The notes below the pieces were generated by a model, which made no database searches, was not told the origin of the DNA, and saw only the letters and a list, made by a program, of their open reading frames with translations. 64,000 bases of DNA. Source: DATHKG01 sp035489435 (GTDB taxonomy: Bacteria > Bacteroidota > Bacteroidia > Chitinophagales > Chitinophagaceae). A program made the position numbers and the translations under genes. Positions 35,278-43,362 of the stretch are shown here, piece after piece; position 1 is the stretch's first letter, and every line of letters starts with the position of its first letter. Location of the stretch: assembly GCA_035489435.1 (NCBI GenBank), contig DATHKG010000088.1; one strand, written 5' to 3'.

Positions 35278-35665
35278 AATTGCGGGCGTGCTTCTTGTGC
35301 TTCTGGCTCTTATCCATTTTCTTTTTCCAAGATATTTCAAATGGAAAACAGAGCTAAATACTGTTAGCCATATTAACCGTGAAATGATGTATGTACATAC
35401 GTTTTTTATTGCTCTGACTGTTTTCCTAATTGGTGTATTGTGCCTGACTTCTGCCATCGAATTGACAACAACACCTTTTGGTAAAAAGATCTCTTTGGGG
35501 CTTGGACTCTTTTGGACCATAAGGCTGATTTTCCAGTTCATAGTGTATTCGTCATCACACTGGAGAGGAAAACGATTTGAATCAATTATACATGTCGTTT
35601 TTATATTTCTGTGGACTTATTTTGGTTGTGTCTTTTTTGTAGCATCTCAATCGGGGATATCCTGA
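35261..35665 (+). CDS. Small membrane protein (last gene of five-gene operon)
   Basis: A 134-residue protein with four hydrophobic segments and conserved-looking polar positions (HFLFPRYFKWKTELNTVSHINREMMYVH region, with several His). No family is recognised with certainty. It overlaps the methyltransferase gene by 17 bases. The His-rich loop near residues 38-46 could bind a metal or heme; that is speculation. Confidence 0.65.
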   Translation: MQLHIKIAGVLLVLLALIHFLFPRYFKWKTELNTVSHINREMMYVHTFFIALTVFLIGVLCLTSAIELTTTPFGKKISLGLGLFWTIRLIFQFIVYSSSHWRGKRFESIIHVVFIFLWTYFGCVFFVASQSGIS

Positions 35666-35777
35666 TTTTTAGCGTCTGAGATAGTATACCCCATAAGAAA
35701 TCTTAAATCCACACTTTTGACGCAATCAACCCTTATAATTGTCTTCTTCACACACTATAAAGAATTATTTGCCCTGT

Positions 35778-35785
35778 TATCTTTG
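35778..35785 (+). promoter_or_regulatory. -7 promoter box of the PhnB-like gene
   Basis: TATCTTTG matches TAnnTTTG and lies 57 bases before the ATG at 35842. Confidence 0.45.
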
Positions 35786-35841
35786 AATCGTCAAAAATCA
35801 TTCAACGATTCCAGATTATTAAACTTCTAAAATTTAAAGTC

Positions 35842-36282
35842 ATGGCCAGCGTAAGTACTTATCTTAATTTCTCCCGCAACACCGAAGAAGCCTTCAATTT
35901 TTACAAAACTGTTTTCGGGGGTGAATTTTTAGGCAACGGAATCATGAGATTCAGCGACATACCTCCTGGACCGGAAAATCCACCATTGGCTGAGGGAGAC
36001 AAAAACCTTGTGATGCATGTCGAACTAAGAATACTCGGCAGCCATAGTCTAATGGGAACAGATGCTCCTGAGTCGATGGGATTTAAACTGAATTTTGGAA
36101 ACAACGTTTATATCAATCTTCAGCCAGACACCCGTGTAGAAACAAAACGCTTGTTCGATCAGTTAGCCAAAGGGGGAAAGGTTGGTATGGAGCTTGCGGA
36201 TATGTTTTGGGGAGACTATTTTGGCAGCTGTACAGACAAGTATGGTGTGCAATGGATGTTTAACTGCAATGAGAAAAAATAA
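35842..36282 (+). CDS. VOC family protein, PhnB-like
   Basis: A 146-residue protein of the PhnB/3-demethylubiquinone-methyltransferase-like VOC subfamily: VSTYLNFSRNTEEAFNFYKTVFGGEF at the start (core: NTEEAFNFYKTVFGG), SHSLMGTDAPESMG in the middle, and WGDYFGSCTDKYGVQWMFN at the end. These proteins have no metal-bound activity that is generally agreed. It has its own promoter box and a non-coding gap on both sides. Confidence 0.88.
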   Translation: MASVSTYLNFSRNTEEAFNFYKTVFGGEFLGNGIMRFSDIPPGPENPPLAEGDKNLVMHVELRILGSHSLMGTDAPESMGFKLNFGNNVYINLQPDTRVETKRLFDQLAKGGKVGMELADMFWGDYFGSCTDKYGVQWMFNCNEKK

Positions 36283-36413
36283 CAATTTTCGAAAAGTTAG
36301 TCTGATCTGAGCCGCCAATCAAGACCCTTGGATTTGGTATCTTTATAGTATGATCCCTATTTTATTTCAGGATACAAGTTTTATGAATTGATTGCGAATA
36401 CCTTTTAGAACAC

Positions 36414-36569
36414 GTGGATTTGAGTGAGCCCCTGTTGGTACAACTAAAGGTTCTGAGGACAGAACATAACAGCTTTTATTATGATTTTAATTGTCATCAG
36501 TCTATCGCTCAAAATCAAACAGCTGCTGACGAATTTGAAGAATTTAAAAGATCAATAAAACTATCATAA
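36414..36569 (+). CDS. Possible small protein, 51 residues
   Basis: A GTG-started frame encodes an acidic, soluble peptide (VDLSEPLLVQLKVLRTEHNS then FYYDFNCHQSIAQNQ...). Its amino-acid make-up looks protein-like, but there is no family, no good start signal and its stop overlaps the promoter of the next gene. Kept as a low-confidence candidate. Confidence 0.25.
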   Translation: MDLSEPLLVQLKVLRTEHNSFYYDFNCHQSIAQNQTAADEFEEFKRSIKLS

Positions 36570-36574
36570 ATTTG
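36567..36574 (+). promoter_or_regulatory. -7 promoter box of the receiver gene
   Basis: TAAATTTG matches TAnnTTTG and lies 59 bases before the ATG at 36633. Confidence 0.5.
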
Positions 36575-36632
36575 GGGGCTAATTAAATCATAAAGCCTAG
36601 ATTGAGCCAAACGTCTTTCAGACAACTCTCAA

Positions 36633-37058
36633 ATGAACAAAAGTGGCCCTATAATAGTGATCGAAGATGACCTTGATGATAAGGAGATTCTCGACGAGAT
36701 ATTTAATGAGCTTAATTTCGAAAATAAGATCATCTTTTTTACCGAAGGTGAAAAGGCACTGGATTACCTTATCAACACAGAGATTGAGCCATTTCTCATA
36801 TTGTCAGACATTAACATGCCTAAACTAACAGGTATCGAATTAAGAGAAAAGATACATACCAATGAAGATTTAAGAATCAAATGTATACCCTACCTATTTT
36901 TCAGCACCAGCGCCGAGCAGCAGCATGTTGTAGATGCTTACTCCAAATCTGTGCAGGGTTTTTTTGTGAAGCCACATAGTTTTGAAAAACTCAAGCGCAT
37001 AATTGGGATAATCGTAGAATACTGGCAGGAATGCGTATCACCTAATTATATCAAATAG
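36633..37058 (+). CDS. Stand-alone response regulator receiver protein
   Basis: A 141-residue receiver with no output domain: acidic pocket VIEDDLDDKE, phospho-acceptor Asp in LILSDINMPKLTGIELR near residue 59, Thr/Ser in FFSTSA near 90, and Lys in GFFVKPHS near 112. Such single-domain receivers in Bacteroidota (Rcp1-like) usually take phosphate from hybrid or bacteriophytochrome-type kinases. No kinase is adjacent. The phosphatase-like gene follows within 40 bases. Confidence 0.9.
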   Translation: MNKSGPIIVIEDDLDDKEILDEIFNELNFENKIIFFTEGEKALDYLINTEIEPFLILSDINMPKLTGIELREKIHTNEDLRIKCIPYLFFSTSAEQQHVVDAYSKSVQGFFVKPHSFEKLKRIIGIIVEYWQECVSPNYIK

Positions 37059-37094
37059 GCAGCTCAGGTAAAAAAATCAGCACGAAAATTTCAA

Positions 37095-37412
37095 TTGAAC
37101 ATTCTTTTTATTTGCAGCAGGAATAAATGGCGAAGTGCAACCGCTGAGGCTATTTACAAAGGCAACATGCTACACCAGTTTAAATCCGCCGGCACCGAGC
37201 CATCGGCGGTGATCAAAGTTTCTGCAAAACATATCATCTGGGCTGATCTTATCTTTACCATGGAAAAGCGACACAAACAAAGGTTAATGGAAAAGTATCC
37301 TGGTGAGACAAGGTTCAAGAATATGATCGTCCTTGATATACCAGATGAATATCAATATATGGATGAAGAGTTGGTTGAAATGATCAGGACCTCAGTGGAT
37401 CCATATTTATAA
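37095..37412 (+). CDS. Low-molecular-weight protein tyrosine phosphatase-like protein
   Basis: A short, 105-residue protein with the P-loop C-x5-R-S (FICSRNKWRSATAE) at its N-terminus and a possible general-acid region LDIPDEYQY near residue 86. It begins at TTG 37095; the P-loop lies at residue 7 as expected for LMW-PTPs. The P-loop has Lys-Trp where true LMW-PTPs have Gly-Asn-type residues (NTCRSP), so activity may differ; the shorter length fits a known compact subgroup. Role unknown. It follows the receiver gene by 36 bases. Confidence 0.75.
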   Translation: MNILFICSRNKWRSATAEAIYKGNMLHQFKSAGTEPSAVIKVSAKHIIWADLIFTMEKRHKQRLMEKYPGETRFKNMIVLDIPDEYQYMDEELVEMIRTSVDPYL

Positions 37413-37442
37413 AATAAGTATTCTCAATAAAAAACATGAGAT

Positions 37443-37838
37443 ATGAACATACTCGAAAAACCCTTTTTTGCACCTCAGCTTTACATAAAAAGCGGAGTCA
37501 AAAATATTGACTTTTATATTGAAGCTTTTGGTGCGGTCGAGCTAAGGCGTTTCACAAATGAAGATGGAACTATTCATGTTGCGGAACTTGCAATTAACGG
37601 TGCGATATTCCATCTGCATGAGGAAACAGTCTATAACCGGATGTTGAGTCCCCAAAACCTGAATGGCACAACAACAAAGATTGGCTTGTTCGTACCGGAT
37701 GTTGATGTAGTGGTAAACCAGGCGATCAAGGCGGGTGCTATAGAAATTACGCCGCCACAGGATTATGACTATGGGTATCGCCAGGCAGAGTTCCGGGATC
37801 CATTTGGCCACTGCTGGTTAATTGAAATGAAAATTTGA
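37443..37838 (+). CDS. VOC family protein
   Basis: A 131-residue VOC protein: FFAPQLYIKSGVKNIDFYIEAFGAVELRR (core KNIDFYIEAFGAVEL), HVAELAINGAIFHLHEET, TKIGLFVPDVDVVVNQAIKAGA, and the closing YGYRQAEFRDPFGHCWLIE. The last phrase is the usual glyoxalase/bleomycin-resistance ending. Substrate unknown. It sits 30 bases after the phosphatase-like gene. Confidence 0.88.
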   Translation: MNILEKPFFAPQLYIKSGVKNIDFYIEAFGAVELRRFTNEDGTIHVAELAINGAIFHLHEETVYNRMLSPQNLNGTTTKIGLFVPDVDVVVNQAIKAGAIEITPPQDYDYGYRQAEFRDPFGHCWLIEMKI

Positions 37839-37918
37839 TGCTTTTTAAAAGCAGCCTGTTATCAAACCGCTATAAACTAAACCCAAATCCAATTTCTCAA
37901 TCTATCTAAATCCTGATC

Positions 37919-38428
37919 ATGGACTCCACTGAACTCAAAAACCTACAGGCTCCTTTAAAAGAGAAATATAAATCTGAACCCGAATCTGCTATAATCACGT
38001 TGACAGCAACAGGAAAAATTGGTGAAGGTATATCCTGTAATATTCAAACAAACCGGGCAATGATTGAAGCGGGGCTCCACCCTGCAACTGGCGGTACGGG
38101 TATGTTGGCTTGTTCAGGAGACCTGTTGCTTGAAGCCCTCGTAGCCTGCGCCGGCGTTACCCTGAGTGCAGTGTCAACGGCTATCGGTATTGACATTAAA
38201 AGCGGAACAATAAGTGCAGAGGGTGACCTGGACTTCCGGGGAACTTTAGGAGTTTCAAAAGAAGCGCCGGTTGGTTTCAAATCGATAAGACTAACCTTTA
38301 ACCTTGAGTCGGAAGCTACTTCAGAACAACTTGAAAGCCTTAAGAAATTAACCGAGCGATATTGTGTGATATACCAAACATTGATGAATGGAGTGAAAGT
38401 GGAAACTAAATACAAAAGCTTTATATAG
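37919..38428 (+). CDS. OsmC family peroxiredoxin
   Basis: A 169-residue OsmC/Ohr-fold protein. Seen are the DSTELKNLQAPLKEKYKSEP start, the central helix with the first redox Cys (LLEALVACAGVTLSAV), and ERYCVIYQTLMNGVKVE with the second Cys. OsmC proteins reduce organic hydroperoxides with a Cys pair. It stands alone with a structured RNA locus downstream. Confidence 0.88.
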   Translation: MDSTELKNLQAPLKEKYKSEPESAIITLTATGKIGEGISCNIQTNRAMIEAGLHPATGGTGMLACSGDLLLEALVACAGVTLSAVSTAIGIDIKSGTISAEGDLDFRGTLGVSKEAPVGFKSIRLTFNLESEATSEQLESLKKLTERYCVIYQTLMNGVKVETKYKSFI

Positions 38429-38540
38429 CGGCGTCCTGTGTTTCGTGCGTTGTATATATCCTTTCACACTTTAACCCCACTAATCATGACAGGTTGATGA
38501 AATTTTATTATTTCTCTCTGCAACGAAAGAATTGTAATAA

Positions 38541-38760
38541 AGGTCAACACCTGATGTAAGCTCAACGCCTGATCTGATCTTTCGTTTGGTTCTATACCTC
38601 AGGATGGACCACTCAACTTTGGGTAAAAGCCGACAAACGAAACTATGAGCGGGAAACCCCTCATGGCTCAAAAGCCACGTTGAATCACGCCGAATGGATC
38701 TCAAAATAACACGGACGGTTATATATGGACGGGGGCTTCTGAAAAGACGCCCCTTTTTTA
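38541..38760 (+). ncRNA. Probable structured non-coding RNA of unknown class
   Basis: Upstream of the terminator at 38732-38759 are several consistent pairings. A 12-base direct repeat TCAACACCTGAT / TCAACGCCTGAT occurs at 38544 and 38562. A long-range stem pairs TTTCGTTTG (38580-38588) with CAAACGAAA (38634-38642). A hairpin pairs ATGAG/GGG (38645-38653) with CCC/CTCAT (38657-38664), and another pairs TGGCT (38664-38668) with AGCCA (3873-end, i.e. 38673-38677). The final hairpin is an intrinsic terminator. The 5' end is not known. It is not a recognisable RNase P, tmRNA or SRP RNA, and no tRNA-like end is present. A 6S-like or regulatory RNA is possible. Confidence 0.5.
38732..38759 (+). terminator. 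Terminator of the structured RNA locus
   Basis: GGGGC and TCT (38732-38736, 38738-38740) pair with AGA and GCCCC (38745-38747, 38749-38753), one T-C mismatch, GAAA loop, then T6. Confidence 0.85.
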
Positions 38761-38857
38761 TTTTCACATCATTTTTTTTTCACCTCGCTACTATCAGTAG
38801 CAAATGAAATTCAGCATAAAGTGTTCAATTATTTGATTTATGTCAAAAGCATGATTA

Positions 38858-41056
38858 TCATATCCTGAGTAACCCAAGCTTACTCATGGTGCTGACCGGT
38901 TTATTGAACCAGAATAATTCGAAATCATCAAAGCCCTTCGCTTCAAAACTTTCCCTTAGTTCCAGCATAGTATAAGTCTTCGGATTGTTGATGGAGATTT
39001 GCGATAAGGTTTCGCTTAACCATTCACCCTGTTCTTTCGGGAGCTGAAGATTATGTGTTTGTTTACGCGTATCAAAATGCAGCGTAACCATTTCACGTTG
39101 GTTGCCTTTTTTTGACTGAACAAAATATTCACTTCGCGTAAGCCTGCCCAACCAGATCACTTTTGCATTCGGTCGAAAAGTGGTTATATCATCATCCAAT
39201 AGTGCATTGACAATAAAGTCCGGTGCGATGCTGGTTTTTGGCGCTTTAAAATCAAACCATTTATGAACGGGATCATCAAGACGAATGCCGTGCATGAAGT
39301 TGAATAGCGACTTCTTCAAACCAAAACTATATAGTTCATGATCCGCTCCCGAAGGGTCAAGATGCATAATATCATTGTTGGCAAAGCTACCGGTCTGCAA
39401 CGATTCTTTACTCACCTTATATTTCTCAGGCTCCATTCCAACAGGGCTATGTGCTGTCATTGTAAACTGGTGCCAGAATGCGGACTGGAGGATCCCGGCT
39501 TTGAACAACTGTCGTACCATCTCAAGTGAATCAATCGTTTCCTGGGCGGTTTGTGTAGGAAAGCCATACATGAGATAAGCATGTACCATGATGCCGGCTT
39601 CAGTTAAATGTTTAGTAACACGTGCAACCTGGGCTACTGTTATACCTTTTTGAATCAGCTCCAGCAAACGGTCTGAAGCCACTTCCAGTCCACCTGAAAC
39701 AGCTATACATCCTGATGCCTTTAATAATAAACAAAGATCCCGCGTAAAACTTTTTTCGAAACGGACGTTGGTCCACCAGCTCACAATAAGTTTGCGCCGG
39801 ATTATTTCGATAGCTAAGGCCCGCATCAATGCCGGGGGAGCCGCTTCATCAACAAAATGAAAACCGTTTTCACCAGTTTGTGCTATCATGGTCTCCATGC
39901 GATCACAGAGCATTTTTGCGGCCATCGGTTCGTATGACTTTATATAGTCAAGTGAAATGTCGCAGAAAGTACATTTGCCCCAGTAGCAACCATGTGCCAT
40001 CGTCAATTTATTCCAACGTCCATCACTCCATAAACGATGCATCGGGTTCACCACCTCAATTGCCGAAATGTACTTATCCAGGAAAAAATCACTGTAATCC
40101 GGAGTGCCAACTTCTGACTGTTTATAATCGGAGCAACCGGGATTATTTATATATTCAACGTTTCCATCCACTAAAATGAAAGTTCTTTTCAGGCTAGCCA
40201 GTGGTTTTAGCCCCTGGACATAGCCAATAAGATTTTCAACCGGAGCTTCACCATCGTCAAGGGTGATAAAATCTATAAATTCAAAAACCCTGGCATCGCT
40301 GAGAGAACGTAGTTCCGTATTCGGAAATCCACCGCCCATGGCCACACGAATATGAGGATGATTTTTTTTGATCCATTGCCCACAACGTAAAGCCGCATAT
40401 AAATTACCGGGGAATGGTACCGATATCGCAACAAGCGCCGGCATAACTTCGGTTATACGTTGCTGTAAGATACCCGTCATTATCTCATCAACAAATGTTG
40501 GTGTATCGTTTAAGGAATGATATAAATCGTCAAAGCTATTCGCAGATCTGCCCAGTTTTTCAGCATAGCGGCTAAAACCAAAATGATCATCCAGGCATTC
40601 TTTAATGAGATCCGAAATGTCTTCAAGATACATGGTGGCAAAATGTTTTGCCTTGTCCTGGATACCCATCGAACCAAAGGCCCAGTCGAGATCATCAAGC
40701 TGCGAAAAACGGGAAGCTTCGGGTAAAAAATCTCTTTTTGATATCAGGTGAGCAAGGGTCGGATTTTTCCCCTGGAGAAAGAGTATTACAGGATCAATTG
40801 TCTGGATATATTCGGCCTGAAGTCCGATGATACGTTCGGCGTTATCTGAGAATTTCTGATTCAGTTCTTTTATCTTAGAGAAGATAGCTCCAAGCCCTTT
40901 ACGGCAAAATATAGCAAGCGTCACTTCAATTCCAAGATCAGATTGCCTTGAAGAGATGCTTTTTGTGTTCAGGAAACCTTTCAGATATGCAGTAGCCGGG
41001 TATGGCGTGTTCAATTGTGTGAAAGGAGGAGTAATCAGGTAGACAGTCGCACTCAA
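38858..41056 (-). CDS. B12-binding-type radical SAM protein
   Basis: About 732 residues. The N-terminus (VYLITPPFTQLNTPYPATAY) and a following helical stretch resemble the cobalamin-binding half of B12-dependent radical SAM proteins; the Asp-x-His-x-x-Gly cobalamin motif is not evident. The radical SAM core follows (about residues 340-560) with a cysteine cluster CYWGKCTFC, spaced CX4CX2C rather than the usual CX3CX2C. Other radical SAM features include GGLEVASDRLL and AYLMYGFPTQT. The substrate is unknown; such enzymes methylate or rearrange unreactive carbons. A TTG at 41077 would lie inside the promoter box, so the TTG at 41056 is preferred. No partner gene is adjacent. Confidence 0.8.
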   Translation of the reverse strand: MSATVYLITPPFTQLNTPYPATAYLKGFLNTKSISSRQSDLGIEVTLAIFCRKGLGAIFSKIKELNQKFSDNAERIIGLQAEYIQTIDPVILFLQGKNPTLAHLISKRDFLPEASRFSQLDDLDWAFGSMGIQDKAKHFATMYLEDISDLIKECLDDHFGFSRYAEKLGRSANSFDDLYHSLNDTPTFVDEIMTGILQQRITEVMPALVAISVPFPGNLYAALRCGQWIKKNHPHIRVAMGGGFPNTELRSLSDARVFEFIDFITLDDGEAPVENLIGYVQGLKPLASLKRTFILVDGNVEYINNPGCSDYKQSEVGTPDYSDFFLDKYISAIEVVNPMHRLWSDGRWNKLTMAHGCYWGKCTFCDISLDYIKSYEPMAAKMLCDRMETMIAQTGENGFHFVDEAAPPALMRALAIEIIRRKLIVSWWTNVRFEKSFTRDLCLLLKASGCIAVSGGLEVASDRLLELIQKGITVAQVARVTKHLTEAGIMVHAYLMYGFPTQTAQETIDSLEMVRQLFKAGILQSAFWHQFTMTAHSPVGMEPEKYKVSKESLQTGSFANNDIMHLDPSGADHELYSFGLKKSLFNFMHGIRLDDPVHKWFDFKAPKTSIAPDFIVNALLDDDITTFRPNAKVIWLGRLTRSEYFVQSKKGNQREMVTLHFDTRKQTHNLQLPKEQGEWLSETLSQISINNPKTYTMLELRESFEAKGFDDFELFWFNKPVSTMSKLGLLRI

Positions 41057-41074
41057 ATCAGGCGGTTTAAGCCG

Positions 41075-41082
41075 CAAAATTA
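41075..41082 (-). promoter_or_regulatory. -7 promoter box of the radical SAM gene
   Basis: On the minus strand TAATTTTG matches TAnnTTTG. Transcription would begin near 41068, so the true start codon lies downstream of it. Confidence 0.45.
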
Positions 41083-41130
41083 TCTATTATCCTGCAAAGT
41101 ATTTGATAAAGAAACAATTCGGATCCTGGC

Positions 41131-41490
41131 TTATATCTTATCAACCGCAGCTTTCAGGGCAGCAACCGATTTCTTTTCATTCCCGATGAAAATATTCTTT
41201 CCGAGAATGGTTACCGGGCGTTTCAGGAATGTATAATGCTCAAGAATGAGGTCGCGATAGTCATTCTCGCCGAGTTTTTTATCTTTCAGTCCCCTTTCCT
41301 TGTACAGCATTGCACGCCGGCTGAACAATGCCTCATAACTGCCAGCCATTTTTTTCATCTGATCAAGCTGAGCCAGGCTAATATGTTCAGTTTTAATGTC
41401 CTGCATCACCACATTTTTGTCATTGATCCCGGTTTCTTCGATAATTGCCTGGCAGGTGGTACAATTGCCCCGATGGTACATTTTCTGCAT
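41131..41490 (-). CDS. ArsC/Spx-like thioredoxin-fold protein
   Basis: A 119-residue protein with the ArsC-family N-terminal strand and CxxC (MYHRGNCTTCQAI), an intermediate VVMQDIKTEHISLAQLDQM segment, and the C-terminal FLKRPVTILGKNIFIG with the cis-Pro region typical of ArsC/Spx/YffB. Active arsenate reductases often keep a third Cys; here the second Cys two residues after the first suits the Spx-like or redox-active subgroup. Role could be arsenate reduction or redox sensing. ATG 41490 is chosen over the TTG at 41499. It sits upstream of the radical SAM gene on the same strand. Confidence 0.75.
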   Translation of the reverse strand: MQKMYHRGNCTTCQAIIEETGINDKNVVMQDIKTEHISLAQLDQMKKMAGSYEALFSRRAMLYKERGLKDKKLGENDYRDLILEHYTFLKRPVTILGKNIFIGNEKKSVAALKAAVDKI

Positions 41491-41599
41491 AATCTGCAAA
41501 ATAAGGAGGATTCTATGTAATATTTTATCTTGCAGCGATACTTATAGTTAGAACATCATTTTCAAGCTTCTGCAAAAACAGGTAAACCAGGACGAATTT

Positions 41600-42082
41600 G
41601 TGGCTTTGGTAAATCAGCACCGGCCAATGCTATTTAAGGTTTGTAATCTGTATTGCCGTCAGGAACACGAACGCCAGGATCTTTTCCAGGAAATCGTGAT
41701 CCAGCTCTGGCGGGCATATCCTGGCTTCAGGGGTGACTCAAAGTTCAGCACCTGGATGTACCGGATTGCGTTAAACACGGCCATTTCAGATCTGCGTAAG
41801 AAAAAACACCACATCATCACCACTGAACCAGACGGACTACCGGATGGAATTGATGATATACAAAACTACCAGGAGAAGGAAGATAAATTGAAGCAGCTTT
41901 ATGCTGCGATCAGTCAACTGACTGAAATTGAAAAAGCCATCGTAATGCTCTACCTCGAAGACAGGAGCTACGATGAAATGGAAGATATTCTGGGTATCAA
42001 TCAAAATAATCTCAGGGTTAAAATGAACCGTATCAAAGACAAATTAAGAAAACTCACAAAAGCCGTAGAATATGGATCTTGA
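41600..42082 (+). CDS. RNA polymerase sigma factor, ECF type (second copy)
   Basis: A 160-residue sigma factor with region 2 (LYCRQEHERQDLFQEIVIQLWRAY, diagnostic part RQDLFQEIVIQLW) and region 4 (RSYDEMEDILGINQNNLRVKMNRIK). It closely parallels the factor at 29791: same length, same FQEI and WMYRIALNTAIS-type blocks. GTG at 41600 is the first good start; the open frame continues upstream without an ATG, so the N-terminus may be longer. It overlaps the next gene by 11 bases. Confidence 0.9.
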   Translation: MALVNQHRPMLFKVCNLYCRQEHERQDLFQEIVIQLWRAYPGFRGDSKFSTWMYRIALNTAISDLRKKKHHIITTEPDGLPDGIDDIQNYQEKEDKLKQLYAAISQLTEIEKAIVMLYLEDRSYDEMEDILGINQNNLRVKMNRIKDKLRKLTKAVEYGS

Positions 42083-42707
42083 TCAACTAAAAGATATCTG
42101 GCAGGGGCAGGATCAACCGGTCAGTGAGCTGCAGGGCAAACAGGAAATTCTTGCACTTTTGAAAAAAAGATCGCAGGGCCCGATTGCCAAAATGAAACGC
42201 AACCTTCAATGGGAGCTGATATTCGTTATTGTAAGTTACACTGCCCTTATAACACATTATTTTACCGCATTTGACCAGGATCTCCACTCTGTGGCCTGGT
42301 TCCTCCTGGTTATCGCCCTGCTCTTCGTTGCCTATTATTATAAGAAGAACAAACTTTTGAACGAAATGCAACATGTTTCAGGTAAGGTAAAGGTTCACCT
42401 GGAACGGCAGGTTAATACCCTTGAAAAATTTGTCAGGTCATACTTGTTTGCTGGGGCCGCACTTGTTCCTGCCTGCCTTGCATTTTTCGGTTGGATATTT
42501 TATAAGGAATTACCCGAGTTGTCTAAGAATAGCATTTTTTTCTCTTCAGCTGAAAATCCGGCCTGGAAGGCAGTTCTGGCCTGGACCCTGGTAACTGTGG
42601 CCTTAACAGTGCTCGTTTTTTTTGTACAAAGATGGCTGCTGGACAAATTATACGGCAATCATATCCGCAAACTCCGCCAGATTGTTGCTGAGATGTCTGA
42701 AGAATAA
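42072..42707 (+). CDS. Membrane protein paired with the second sigma factor
   Basis: A 211-residue protein starting MDLDQLKDIWQGQDQPVSEL, then four hydrophobic segments (about residues 48-66, 74-92, 120-142 and 160-184) and a charged tail. Length, topology and the N-terminal LKDIWQGQ phrase match the protein at 30288. Overlap with the sigma gene implies coupled translation. Probable membrane regulator (anti-sigma) by context; no zinc finger is present. Confidence 0.6.
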   Translation: MDLDQLKDIWQGQDQPVSELQGKQEILALLKKRSQGPIAKMKRNLQWELIFVIVSYTALITHYFTAFDQDLHSVAWFLLVIALLFVAYYYKKNKLLNEMQHVSGKVKVHLERQVNTLEKFVRSYLFAGAALVPACLAFFGWIFYKELPELSKNSIFFSSAENPAWKAVLAWTLVTVALTVLVFFVQRWLLDKLYGNHIRKLRQIVAEMSEE

Positions 42708-42730
42708 CGCAATCTGTATACATTTACTTT

Positions 42731-43234
42731 ATGACGCAAACATCACCACAGGAATTTACCCTCGTGAAACCGCATTGGCTGAAACGCGGTCTTCGTCTTT
42801 ATGAAGGGAAAGTTCAGGTTGGAAAAATTGAATATACGAGGCGGTTAAGGTTGGATGCAGTGGCTACCTTCCTGGATGAGAGATGGAAGATTACGCAAAC
42901 CGGTTTCTGGAAGTCGTTTCTTGAATTCAGCAACTCAGGAAAACCATTATCCAAAATAAAAATTCATCCAACGTTTGGTGGTAATCTTGAATGGAACAGC
43001 AGCGATGGCAAATCTTTTATCTTCCGCAAAATAAAATGGTGGAAAAATACCTGGGCCTGGTATGATGAAAATGGAAACGCCGTAATGGAGATTCGTCCTG
43101 ATCACTCTTTTACAAACAAGCAGGCATATATCAGCATCCACGATAGAAATCTCACAGACTACCGGCTGATGACACTAATTGGCATCTTCATTTTTCAGAC
43201 TCAAAAATCCCGGGCCGCGGCTGCAGCAACCTAA
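42731..43234 (+). CDS. Unknown protein, possible tubby/LURP-one-like beta barrel
   Basis: A 167-residue protein with no signal peptide, many aromatic residues and alternating strands (WLKRGLRLYEGKVQVGKIEY, FIFRKIKWWKNTWAWYDENG, AVMEIRPDHSF). The pattern of short beta-hairpins with Trp, ending in a C-terminal hydrophobic helix (LMTLIGIFIFQTQ), loosely resembles LURP-one/scramblase folds. It follows the membrane protein by 23 bases. Function not recognised. Confidence 0.5.
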   Translation: MTQTSPQEFTLVKPHWLKRGLRLYEGKVQVGKIEYTRRLRLDAVATFLDERWKITQTGFWKSFLEFSNSGKPLSKIKIHPTFGGNLEWNSSDGKSFIFRKIKWWKNTWAWYDENGNAVMEIRPDHSFTNKQAYISIHDRNLTDYRLMTLIGIFIFQTQKSRAAAAAT

Positions 43235-43362
43235 GCGAAACACGCTCTGACACCTCTTTTTATAAAGATCCATAGGTTTATAAACAGTAAGCGTTAATAA
43301 TTGCTTGTCTTGATTGCAGCAAATGTATTTTTTGTACATTGAGTACCTAAATACTGATTGCT

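Larger units (their letters stand above)
36283..36632. other. Intergenic stretch before the receiver gene
   Basis: About 350 bases with one possible small ORF (36414-36569) and a clear -7 box at 36567-36574. Nothing else is recognised. Confidence 0.5.
38429..38857. other. Non-coding stretch holding the structured RNA locus
   Basis: About 430 bases without a convincing gene. Its second half (from about 38541) has repeats, hairpins and a terminator, annotated separately. A minus-strand open frame across it is rejected because it is rich in Arg/Ser and antisense to the hairpins. Confidence 0.6.

Noticed and set aside
38480..38767. 95-residue minus-strand open frame
   Set aside because: It lies across the structured RNA and terminator and has Arg/Ser-rich composition with no family features.
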